From Noviherbaspirillum malthae (GTDB lineage: Bacteria > Pseudomonadota > Gammaproteobacteria > Burkholderiales > Burkholderiaceae_D), in the NCBI RefSeq assembly GCF_015352985.1, contig NZ_JACYXF010000019.1:1-64000 (forward strand): DNA of 64,000 bases. The letters are read 5' to 3'. The position numbers were made by a program, and so were the translations under genes. This document shows positions 16,584 to 24,774 of the stretch, in pieces. Position 1 is the first letter of the stretch. Every line of letters starts with the position of its first letter. The notes under the pieces were generated by a model that worked only from the letters and a program-made list of their open reading frames with translations, made no database searches and was not told the DNA's origin.

Positions 16584-18242
16584 ATGTCTGCAGAATCAAA
16601 CGTTCGAAAGCTTGTGGAAGAAGAGCTTAGGATAGCTGGGATATCTCCTGTATCTATTCAGATTAGGACATTTCCTGGTGAGGTAATTGCTATCATTGAA
16701 GTTGATCGAGATTATCAACGTGCATTAGATGTAGCACAAACACTTGATGGAAAAATAGAAAACGGATTTGTAACAGTTCGTCAAGTTCAGCAAAGTACAT
16801 TGAGGCGAACGAATAACAAACCCGTCGATGGCGTTCATGATGAACGAGTTGGAGCTCTGTTAAATCTCTTGAATGCAAGGTCCCGAACGTCTGAAAGTCA
16901 ACCGAGCCTTCGCTATATTCAAGACGTAGATGAACGTCTTAGTTTGGCGATTTCTCCACGTCATCATCTAGTGTTTGGCAGGCGAGGTGTAGGTAAAACT
17001 GCTCTGCTTCTTGAGGCGAAGCGTACATTAGAGGGAACTGGGGCATACGTATTATGGATCAATATGCAACCGCTCAGGTCACTTAGTGTTGCGCATGCAT
17101 TCCTAACCGTTGCGATGCGAGTATGTGATTTGATCCTTGGCGCATATGAGTCAGGCCTAGTCTCAGTACATAGCACAGAATTTGTGAGATCTTTGAGGTC
17201 GAATGTCGAACAAAGATTTCAGGCGACAGCTACGAAACTTAAGGACGTGACACTTTTGGTGCCGCTTCTTCAGCAAGCCTGTTCCCGCTTCTGTATCCAA
17301 GTTCAAGCATCAATGTTCATTTTTCTCGATGATATTCACTACTTGCCAAGTAGTGACGTACCACATTTTCTAGATGCTCTCCATGGAATAACACGAGATA
17401 ATCCAGTTTGGTTGAAGATAGCAGGAATTCAACACCAAACAAGATGGTTTATTCCGGTGCCGCCTACAGGACTTCAAACTGGCCATGATGCAACTATTAT
17501 TAACTTAGATATGACCCTAGAGCATCCAGGAAAAGCAAAAGCTTTTCTTGAAAGCGTGCTAAGAGGATATATTGACGAGTGCTCTGCCCTACCGTTAAGT
17601 AATGTATTGAGTGCTTCTGCGCTCGACCGATTGGTACTTGCTTCCGGTGGAGTACCACGTGACTTTTTGACTCTTTGCGCCCTATCTATACAAACAGCAC
17701 GCCAACGGCCCAACGCTAAAACTGTGGGGGTTCAAGACGTTAATAATGCTGCAGGAGTTGCTGGCCAAACAAAACTACAAGAACTCGAGGATGATGCTGC
17801 TGCTACATCCGGACGATCCTCTGTACTCGTAGACACATTAAACATAGTACGCGATTTCTTATTAGCCCAACAGCAAATTACCTTCTTCAGAGTTGATTTC
17901 AGGGACAAAGAAACTAACGGCGCCGAGTATCGAGCTCTTCAAGCATTGGCAGATCTGCGCATGCTGCACCTCATAAACAATAGCTTGTCGGACCCACATC
18001 ATGCAGGACAGCGATCTGAAGTATATTTGCTGGATCTTAGCCAATATTCGGGTTATCGCTTAAAACAAGGTCTTCACGTCTTGGATTTTGAGCGTGGACA
18101 TATGGTTTTGAAACGTACACGAAGTACAGAACCGTCACGGGCCGGTGATACAGTGCTTCGATTGGTTGCTTTGTTACGTAAAGCTCCAATATTTGAGCTC
18201 AGTAATCTTTCGGGAAATGCAGTTGCTGCAACTGATATTTAA
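16584..18242 (+). CDS. P-loop ATPase (AAA/ORC-like) partnered with the HEPN gene
   Basis: 552 aa. The N-terminal 70 residues form a small alpha/beta domain (VSIQIRTFPGEVIAIIEVDR). The ATPase core has Walker A GRRGVGKTA at 132-140 and Walker B MFIFLDD at 244-250, followed by IHYL. The segment SGGVPRDFLTLCALS resembles the sensor-2/lid helices of ORC/Cdc6-like and AAA_16 ATPases. A C-terminal winged-helix-like part (RVDFRDKETNGAEYRALQAL) is followed by a tail. There is no signal peptide or membrane span. It probably senses or switches the HEPN partner. I know no named system with this exact pair. Confidence 0.7.
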   Translation: MSAESNVRKLVEEELRIAGISPVSIQIRTFPGEVIAIIEVDRDYQRALDVAQTLDGKIENGFVTVRQVQQSTLRRTNNKPVDGVHDERVGALLNLLNARSRTSESQPSLRYIQDVDERLSLAISPRHHLVFGRRGVGKTALLLEAKRTLEGTGAYVLWINMQPLRSLSVAHAFLTVAMRVCDLILGAYESGLVSVHSTEFVRSLRSNVEQRFQATATKLKDVTLLVPLLQQACSRFCIQVQASMFIFLDDIHYLPSSDVPHFLDALHGITRDNPVWLKIAGIQHQTRWFIPVPPTGLQTGHDATIINLDMTLEHPGKAKAFLESVLRGYIDECSALPLSNVLSASALDRLVLASGGVPRDFLTLCALSIQTARQRPNAKTVGVQDVNNAAGVAGQTKLQELEDDAAATSGRSSVLVDTLNIVRDFLLAQQQITFFRVDFRDKETNGAEYRALQALADLRMLHLINNSLSDPHHAGQRSEVYLLDLSQYSGYRLKQGLHVLDFERGHMVLKRTRSTEPSRAGDTVLRLVALLRKAPIFELSNLSGNAVAATDI

Positions 18243-18496
18243 TAAATTGGAAGGCGGCTAGTTATTGTCTGTACATATGACAGTGCTTAGAAATTTGGGA
18301 TTTTTAATCTTGAAGTGCCTTATGAAAGGTTTTATTTACTCCCGAATTAAGTGGAATAAATAAAAAATCTTACAAAGGGTAAAGAAAATCGATTCAAATT
18401 CCTACTTCGTGTGTAGAACAGCCTACTTACATCTAGCCGCCGAAGCTCACTCTTAGAACGGCGTTTGCATTCCTTGCTATTGTTGCCGATTAACTT

Positions 18497-18766
18497 TCAT
18501 CGAACTTTTTTCCAAAATTTCCATGCACCCCAAACACAAAAGCTAATCAAGCTGGACGTGAAAAACGAATACAGTAGAACAAGAATATCCGTCTTGTCCT
18601 CAATATTAAATTCCGCAAGATAACGACTCGCGATCCAGTTGCTGACTGCTTCAGGCGGCACAGGAAAATAACCTTCGGGATACCTGTTCCAGATAGCTCC
18701 ATATAAGAACGCAAGCAGAACCAGCCATATGAACAGCCCAAGGGCTTTAAGGACTGTTCTCATCAT
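18497..18766 (-). CDS. Small membrane protein, likely immunity partner of the Tlde1-like toxin
   Basis: 89 aa with two hydrophobic segments (ALGLFIWLVLLAFLYGAIW and ILVLLYSFFTSSLISFCVWG) separated by a polar loop of about 35 residues that would face the periplasm. Its ATG overlaps the TGA of the toxin-like gene (ATGA), indicating coupled translation. Immunity proteins of Tlde1-type effectors are described as small membrane proteins acting in the periplasm, which fits. The assignment is by context; the sequence itself is not recognised. Confidence 0.6.
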   Translation of the reverse strand: MMRTVLKALGLFIWLVLLAFLYGAIWNRYPEGYFPVPPEAVSNWIASRYLAEFNIEDKTDILVLLYSFFTSSLISFCVWGAWKFWKKVR

Positions 18767-19227
18767 GCCACTGTCACTTTTCCATAAGCGAGAATCTCGC
18801 TGTTCGGAACTTGTTCAAGCGTGCTGCTTTTAAGCATGTGGCTGATCGTCATGAAGTCGGCGCTGCTTTCAATCGTGATGCAGCCTTCACTGATGCCTAG
18901 TGGCCCTTTCGGATGCAAACGGAATGCTCCCCGTTTCACCTTGTCGCAGAAAACCTCATCATCAATTTTTCCATCCGCGGCATACAAGGCGAACCAGTCT
19001 TTCTTGTTGTTGCCGCTCCATAGCTCGCGCAGCCACCCCAGTCGGCCGCCTGACTCTCGTTGAAGGATGTAATAGGTTCCGGCCGGGATCGGTCCATTGC
19101 CGGCAATGCATTGGAAGCGAGGGTCATTTTTGTAGTTGTTCATTCCTGAGAACGCAGGAAATGTAGATGACCCGCAGGTCAGGACGCTCTTGGGCTTGCC
19201 GTTCAATTTGAAATTCCACGTCATCAT
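18763..19227 (-). CDS. Tlde1-like (DUF2778) L,D-transpeptidase-type peptidoglycan toxin
   Basis: 154 aa from the ATG at 19227 (a TTG six codons upstream is also in frame). The sequence matches the DUF2778/Tlde1 family: TWNFKLNGKP at the N-terminus, STFPAFSGMNNYKND, NGPIPAGTYYI, and the catalytic-type segment with H105 (FRLHPKG) and C116 (SEGCITI). Tlde1 effectors delivered by type VI secretion cut or exchange peptidoglycan tetrapeptides using a YkuD-like Cys/His site. There is no N-terminal signal peptide, as expected for a secreted effector. It is followed by an overlapping immunity-like gene. No type VI genes are in the window, so it is an orphan cargo pair. Confidence 0.8.
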   Translation of the reverse strand: MMTWNFKLNGKPKSVLTCGSSTFPAFSGMNNYKNDPRFQCIAGNGPIPAGTYYILQRESGGRLGWLRELWSGNNKKDWFALYAADGKIDDEVFCDKVKRGAFRLHPKGPLGISEGCITIESSADFMTISHMLKSSTLEQVPNSEILAYGKVTVA

Positions 19228-19582
19228 CTTTTTGCTCGCAATCAAAAAAGCAGGAATAGTGTTTTATTTGCAAGATTGCGATTCTATCAACGAAATTCGC
19301 CGTAACCTATAGAAAAAATAGTGGCCGTTGGTACGCCAGCCCTTGACGACAAAACTGGAAATGCGTGTACCTGCTAAGGAAGCGCACGAATTAACGGGTG
19401 CTGACATGCTTTCCTGACCACTGTCTGCGACAACGCGTCCTGATATCCCTCGTAACATTTGCATATCAAATGACATCTGCCCAGGCACTGCCGGCATAAG
19501 AATGAAACATCGTTTTGCGAGCATTCGAATGCTGCAGCAAGAACGCTGCGCATGCAATCCAAGCCATTAAAACGAGGAATCA
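19228..19582. other. Intergenic stretch at the right edge of the AT-rich island
   Basis: No gene seen. Base composition shifts from AT-rich to normal here. It separates the toxin gene (leftward) from the hydrolase gene (rightward) and must hold both promoters. No copy of the tRNA-Thr 3' end was found that would mark an attachment site. Confidence 0.5.
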
Positions 19583-20587
19583 ATGTCGAACAACAATAAC
19601 GATGTGCCCGCCGCAATCACCCGCCGTTCCGCTCTCAAAAGCGCAGTAGCGGCGGCCGCCCTTGGTATATCCGGGGCAGCCACCGCGGTTACCAGTGCCA
19701 ACACTGAGAAAAGAAACCAACCCGCAAAACCAGGAGCAAAGCCCATGAACACCATCACCACGCAAGACGGCACGACACTGTACTTCAAGGACTGGGGCAG
19801 CGGCCAGCCGGTCGTGTTCAGCCATGGTTGGCCGCTGAATTCCGACAGCTGGGAATCGCAGATGATGCATCTGGCGTCCAATGGTTTTCGCGTGATTGCG
19901 CATGACCGCCGCGGTCATGGCCGCTCCACCCAGCCGTGGAACGGCAACGAGATGAATACCTATGCGGACGACCTGGCCTTGCTGATGGATACGCTCGATC
20001 TGAAGAATGCCATCCTGGTCGGGTTCTCCACCGGCGGCGGCGAGGTTGCGCGCTATATCGGCCGGCACGGCACCAGGCGCGTTGCAAAGGCGGCGCTGGT
20101 CTCGGCCGTCCCGCCGTTGATGCTCAAGACCGCTGCCAATCCGGGCGGGCTGCCTGTCGACGTGTTCAATGGCATGCGCGCCGCTTCCCTGGCCGATCGC
20201 TCCCAGCTGTACAAGGATATTGCCAGCGGTCCCTTCTTCGGCTTCAATCGGCCGGGCGCGAAGGTGTCCCAGGGCATGATCGACTCGTTCTGGGCGCAGG
20301 GCATGCAGGCAGGGCACAAGAATACCTATGACTGCATCAAGGCCTTCTCCGAAACCGACTTTACCGAAGACCTGAAGAAGTTCGACGTTCCGACGCTGGT
20401 GATTCATGGGGATGATGACCAGATTGTGCCGATCGGTGCGAGCGGTCTGATGTCGGCAAAGCTGGTCAAGGGCGCGAAACTCATTGTGTACCCTGGCGCG
20501 CCGCATGGTCTGGCCGATACCCACAAGGACAAGCTGAATGCGGACTTGCTTGAATTCGCGAAGTCGCCAAGCAAGTCGGCTGCATAA
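19583..20587 (+). CDS. Tat-exported alpha/beta hydrolase (non-haem chloroperoxidase/arylesterase-like)
   Basis: 334 aa. The N-terminus has a twin-arginine motif TRRSALK (13-19) and a hydrophobic [11 protein letters not shown] stretch, so the folded enzyme is probably exported. The catalytic triad is S149 in GFSTGGGE, Asp in HGDDDQIVP and His in APHGLADT; the oxyanion region is FSHGWPL. The close relatives are cofactor-free haloperoxidases/aryl esterases, which can also form peracids. A second ATG at residue 55 (MNTITTQDG) would give the cytosolic version common in this family; the upstream start keeps the Tat signal. It lies 19 bases before the catalase gene, suggesting a shared transcript. 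Confidence 0.85.
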   Translation: MSNNNNDVPAAITRRSALKSAVAAAALGISGAATAVTSANTEKRNQPAKPGAKPMNTITTQDGTTLYFKDWGSGQPVVFSHGWPLNSDSWESQMMHLASNGFRVIAHDRRGHGRSTQPWNGNEMNTYADDLALLMDTLDLKNAILVGFSTGGGEVARYIGRHGTRRVAKAALVSAVPPLMLKTAANPGGLPVDVFNGMRAASLADRSQLYKDIASGPFFGFNRPGAKVSQGMIDSFWAQGMQAGHKNTYDCIKAFSETDFTEDLKKFDVPTLVIHGDDDQIVPIGASGLMSAKLVKGAKLIVYPGAPHGLADTHKDKLNADLLEFAKSPSKSAA

Positions 20588-20606
20588 CTGAAGGAGGAGT
20601 CTTCTC

Positions 20607-22124
20607 ATGACTACAAGGTCTCCGTTGTCGACCGCATCCGGTATTCCGGTGGCGGACGATCAGAACTCGCTGAGCGCGGGCAGGCGCGGTCCGCTGCTGC
20701 TGCAGGATGTTCATCTCATTGAAAAGCTTCAGCATTTCAATCGCGAGCGAATTCCCGAACGCGTCGTCCATGCAAAAGGATCGGGCGCCTATGGTACGTT
20801 CACCGTGACGCAGGATCTTTCGCAGTACACCAAGGCGAAGCTGTTCAGCGAGGTCGGAAAAAAGACGGAGACCTTTGTACGGTTCTCCACCGTGGGCGGC
20901 GAGCGCGGCAGTGCCGATACCGTCCGCGATCCGCGAGGTTTTGCGGTCAAGTTCTATACCGAGGAGGGCAACTGGGATCTGGTGGGCAATAACACGCCGG
21001 TGTTCTTCATCAAGGATCCGATCAAGTTTCCGGACTTTGTTCACACGCAGAAGCGCGATCCCCGGACCAACCTCAAGTCGCCGACAATGATGTTCGACTT
21101 CTGGAGCAAGGCGCCGGAGAGCCTTCACCAGGTCACGATGTTATTTGGCGACCGCGGCATTCCCGACGGGTATCGCCATATGGACGGATTCGGCAGCCAT
21201 ACTTACAGCCTGGTGAATCACACCGGCGACCGCTTTTACGTGAAGTGGCATCTGAAAACGCGGCAGGGAATAAAAAACCTGAGCCAGGAAGCGGCCCTGC
21301 GGCTTTGCGGCGACGATCCTGATTATGCTCAGCGCGACCTGTTCGCCGCGATCGAAAGCGGCGACTTTCCTCAATGGGATGTTTTCATCCAGGTTGCGAC
21401 GGAAGCTGCATTGTCCGATTGGGAAAAGCGCACAGGCTGGAATCCTTTCGATCTGACTAAAGTATGGCCGCATGGAGACTTCCCGCTGTTGAGAGCCGGC
21501 CTGCTGGAGCTTGATCGCAACCCCGTGAACTATCATGCCGAAGTCGAGCAGGCTGCGTTTTCCCCTGCCAATGTCGTGCCGGGCATGGGCTATTCGCCGG
21601 ACAAGATGCTCCAGGGAAGGCTGTTTGCCTATCACGATGCACAACTGTATCGCGTGGGTACCAATCATCAGCACCTTCCCGTCAATGCGCCCAAGTGCCC
21701 GTTTCACAATTTCCAGCGTGACGGCGCCATGGCAAGCGGTCATGGTTCGGCGGACGCAAACTATCATAACGTCCAGGCACGCGGAACATCGCCGTCAGGA
21801 CTGGGGCATGGCGAACCGGGCTTGCCCATCATCGGCCATGCCGGCCGTTACGATGGCCGAGGCCATGAGGATGATTTCCAGCAGGCAGGCAATCTGTTCC
21901 GATTGATGGATGCCGAAGAAAAGCAGCGCCTGTTCGACAATCTGGCCGATACATTGAGCCAGGTGCCGGAAGAAATCCTGCACAGGCAACTCGGCCTGTT
22001 CATGAAGGCTGATCCGCTGTATGCCGCTGGCGTATGTGCGGCCCTGACAAAACGCGGGGTGCACGCATATTATGCGAAGCACAGCGGTTTTGAGTTGACT
22101 CGGGAAGCGGCAAGTCTCACGTAA
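20607..22124 (+). CDS. katA: Monofunctional catalase (haem, small-subunit type)
   Basis: 505 aa, typical of small-subunit (clade 3) catalases. It breaks down H2O2 to water and O2. The distal His55 is in VVHAKGSGAYG and the proximal haem ligand Tyr342 is in RLFAYHDAQLYRVG; the Asn-containing GNNTPVFFIKD segment is present. GGAGGAG precedes the ATG. It directly follows the exported hydrolase gene. The symbol is a family-level name; the paralogue letter used in other species may differ. Confidence 0.93.
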   Translation: MTTRSPLSTASGIPVADDQNSLSAGRRGPLLLQDVHLIEKLQHFNRERIPERVVHAKGSGAYGTFTVTQDLSQYTKAKLFSEVGKKTETFVRFSTVGGERGSADTVRDPRGFAVKFYTEEGNWDLVGNNTPVFFIKDPIKFPDFVHTQKRDPRTNLKSPTMMFDFWSKAPESLHQVTMLFGDRGIPDGYRHMDGFGSHTYSLVNHTGDRFYVKWHLKTRQGIKNLSQEAALRLCGDDPDYAQRDLFAAIESGDFPQWDVFIQVATEAALSDWEKRTGWNPFDLTKVWPHGDFPLLRAGLLELDRNPVNYHAEVEQAAFSPANVVPGMGYSPDKMLQGRLFAYHDAQLYRVGTNHQHLPVNAPKCPFHNFQRDGAMASGHGSADANYHNVQARGTSPSGLGHGEPGLPIIGHAGRYDGRGHEDDFQQAGNLFRLMDAEEKQRLFDNLADTLSQVPEEILHRQLGLFMKADPLYAAGVCAALTKRGVHAYYAKHSGFELTREAASLT

Positions 22125-22402
22125 TTCCCGGACAGCGCTTGCTGGAAGAGCCTGTTTGGGAACCTGGGGCGGTGCATCTCACGCACGCAGCGCTTTTCGT
22201 AACGGACTTGCGCTATCCGTGACAGTTTTCAAACCGGCCCCAGGAATCGGGCAGTGCGTAGCCGTGGTACTGCCCGGTCAGGGTATCGGAGGCTCACAAG
22301 CCGCGTTGGCAGTCCAGGGGCAATGAGAGCCCGACAATACATCGTCGGGTTTGAATGCCCTGTACATGAACCCTCGGCAGATCTTCAACTCGTCGCGTCA
22401 CG

Positions 22403-23212
22403 CTATCTGATGACGTTCACCGGTACCGTGAGCACATAACCCGAGCCGCGCTCGGTCTTGATCAATTGCGATGCACGATCCCCGCCCGCAGCAAGCTTTT
22501 TCCGCAGCCGGCCGATCTGCACGTCGATGGCGCGATCATAGACTTCATCGTTATGCAGGCGAGATCTGCTGAGAAGATCGTCTCGCGTCAGTACGCACTG
22601 CGGAGCCGACAGAAACGCCAGGAGCAGGTTGAATTCGTTGTTCGTCAGTTCAACGGTCTCGCCGTTAGGGCAGGTGAGGCGCCGCAGACCGACACTGACC
22701 TCAAAACCGCCGAAACGGTAACCGCGAACCTTGGCAGCAGCATTCGAGATGGATTCCGCTGCCTTGGTTCGCCGGAGCAGGGCACGGATCCTGGCCAGCA
22801 GCTCTCGCGGCGAGAAAGGCTTGGTGAGATAGTCGTCGGCACCAAGCTCCAATCCCATCACCCGGTCGGCCTCGTCTTTCAGGCCTGTGACGATGATGAT
22901 CGGAATCGCGAACGCTTCACGCAATCTGCGAGCGATCTGCATTCCGTCCTGTCCCGGCAGTTTTACATCAAGAATGATCAGGTCGATTTCTTTGGTTGCC
23001 AGCGCGTCCAGAATGCCATTGCCGTTGCAGAGGCTGGTAACGCATATATCGTTGTCGACGAGATAGTCGGTGATCATCTGGCGCATCCCGTCGTCATCTT
23101 CCACTACCAGGACATGGGGTTCGGAAGGATAGGAGCTGGTGAATGGCATCGGTTCCACCGTGTTTTTCAGTGCCAGCGAATACGTGCGAGGTTCGGCTGC
23201 TATCGCAGGCAT
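22403..23212 (-). CDS. OmpR/PhoB-family response regulator
   Basis: 269 aa. Receiver domain (about 33-145) with acidic pocket EDD (38-40), phosphoacceptor D82 in ILDVKLPG, Thr109 region and K131 in LTKPFS. A winged-helix DNA-binding domain (about 165-268) carries LTNNEFNLLLAFL and the recognition part ending VQIGRLRKKL, then GSGYVL. The start at 23212 has CAGGAGAACCGC upstream. It has an extra 30-residue N-terminus before the receiver. There is no histidine kinase beside it; a paralogue with a changed phosphosite is encoded about 640 bases upstream on the same strand. Confidence 0.9.
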   Translation of the reverse strand: MPAIAAEPRTYSLALKNTVEPMPFTSSYPSEPHVLVVEDDDGMRQMITDYLVDNDICVTSLCNGNGILDALATKEIDLIILDVKLPGQDGMQIARRLREAFAIPIIIVTGLKDEADRVMGLELGADDYLTKPFSPRELLARIRALLRRTKAAESISNAAAKVRGYRFGGFEVSVGLRRLTCPNGETVELTNNEFNLLLAFLSAPQCVLTRDDLLSRSRLHNDEVYDRAIDVQIGRLRKKLAAGGDRASQLIKTERGSGYVLTVPVNVIR

Positions 23213-23855
23213 GCGGTTCTCCTGATATGTCCAAGCAGATGAAGAAAGGCTTTTTTACAATCAGACGATGTGAATATTGCCGCCTTCTCCTGCAGGCAGA
23301 AGAAGGGCCGGGAACGAAGCGGCTGGTCACGGCGGCAGGCGGCTTTGCCGTCGCTTTCACCTTCACCACTAATCCCTCCGCCGCGTGCGGAAGAAGGGAA
23401 TGTCATCCGTACGTAGAAGGACTTCATGCTGTCTGCTTGGTGTAATTGCTTGTATTGCATCATTCGGAAACCTGGCAAAACCGGCCGCCTTGCTGAGACG
23501 TGCAGACACATTGCGTATATGCGTCTGGATGTTCCAGAAAAGAAGCTCTCCTGGCAGCGGAGTTCAAGGGCTGGACAGGTCTTGCCGGAAATGTACATGT
23601 TCGGATATTTCAGCTGTTGCTCCGTCCGGCGTTACCAGAAGGCCTCTGGCGCGCCAAACGGGGCGCAGCCAGTCCGGCGATGCGGCGTCATGTCACATGC
23701 AGCATTGATAACTTGAGCAAAATGACCTGGCAAAAGCCGACATCGTGGCGATGGCTGCCATCATCGTATGAAGAAGGGCTTGGAAATTCTTGAACAATAT
23801 CGGCATGACTGGGACAAAACCGCTGTCTGTCCCTCTGCCTGAAAAGCATGGGTCT
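23213..23855. other. Non-coding stretch between the two response regulators
   Basis: About 640 bases with no convincing gene on either strand; the open frames lack ribosome-binding sites. It presumably carries the promoter of the 22403-23212 regulator. No obvious operator repeat was found by eye. Confidence 0.45.
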
Positions 23856-24599
23856 TCAGTATGCGATATCGACGGGCACGTTCAGCATATAACCTGTACC
23901 ACGTTCGGTGTGAATGATGGAGGTATCGAAAGCCAGCTTTTTCCGCAGCCGGGCAACCTGGACGTCGATAGACCTGTCGTACACCTCGTCATTGCGCAGC
24001 CTGGATTTGGTCAGGAGCTGGTCACGGGTCAACAGGCGCTGGGGCGAGGCCAGGAATGCGGCAAGCAGATTGAATTCCGCATTGGTGAGATCCACCCGGT
24101 CTCCACTGGGCAGCGTGGCGCTGCGCAGCCGGACGCTCACTTCCCAGCCGGAAAAGCGGTAGGAACGGATTCGCGACAATTCGCTCGCGATTGATTCATG
24201 CCTCCGTGTGCGGCGCATCAGTGCGCGAATCCGCGCAAGCAACTCCCGGGGAGAAAACGGCTTGGTAAGGTAATCGTCGGCACCGAGTTCCAGTCCCATG
24301 ACGCGATCGGCTTCTTCCTTCAACCCGGTCAGTATGAATATGGGAATGGAAGATGCCTCTCGCAGCTTCAGCACGATGTGCATGCCGTCTTCGCCCGGCA
24401 GCTTCCGTTCAAGAATGACGAGATCGATGCATTCCCTGAAGAGAACATCACCGATTCCCCGGCCGCTGGCCAGGCTTGTGACGCGAATGTCATTGTCATT
24501 CAGATAATCGGAAATCAAGTCCCGTATGCCTGCATCATCGTCGATCAGCAAGACATGCATGCCATTGGGCAGAGGAGTGTTCAACAGGGCCGGGTCCAA
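23856..24599 (-). CDS. OmpR-type regulator with Glu at the phosphoacceptor position
   Basis: 247 aa from a TTG start at 24599 that has AGGAGG six bases upstream; an ATG 13 codons later and a TTG upstream (24650) are alternatives. It is a close paralogue of the regulator at 22403-23212 (shared LGADDYLTKPFSPRELLARIRAL-type core and identical domain order). The receiver keeps the acidic pocket, Thr and K113, but the phosphoacceptor Asp is Glu64 (VILERKLPG, codon GAA). The winged-helix domain is intact (LTNAEFNLLAAFL, VARLRKKL). It may act without phosphorylation or as an always-on form. No kinase is adjacent. Confidence 0.9.
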   Translation of the reverse strand: MDPALLNTPLPNGMHVLLIDDDAGIRDLISDYLNDNDIRVTSLASGRGIGDVLFRECIDLVILERKLPGEDGMHIVLKLREASSIPIFILTGLKEEADRVMGLELGADDYLTKPFSPRELLARIRALMRRTRRHESIASELSRIRSYRFSGWEVSVRLRSATLPSGDRVDLTNAEFNLLAAFLASPQRLLTRDQLLTKSRLRNDEVYDRSIDVQVARLRKKLAFDTSIIHTERGTGYMLNVPVDIAY

Positions 24600-24774
24600 A
24601 CTGCGCCTCCTGAGCCATTGAATATCGGAAAGGCTTGAATCGCCATTCAAGAGCGGTGCGCGCTAAAACTTGTCGTTGAAATGAAATGCGAGCATCGCGC
24701 AGGTACTGCGTCGACAATGCGCGCAATTCCCCTTGGTCCGGCGCGGTTTCGCCACCTCTGCCCGCAGCACTTCT

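Noticed and set aside
15700-19582. Possible att repeat of the tRNA-Thr 3' end at the far edge of the island
   Set aside because: The 3' end sequence was looked for in the non-coding stretches to 19582 and not found.
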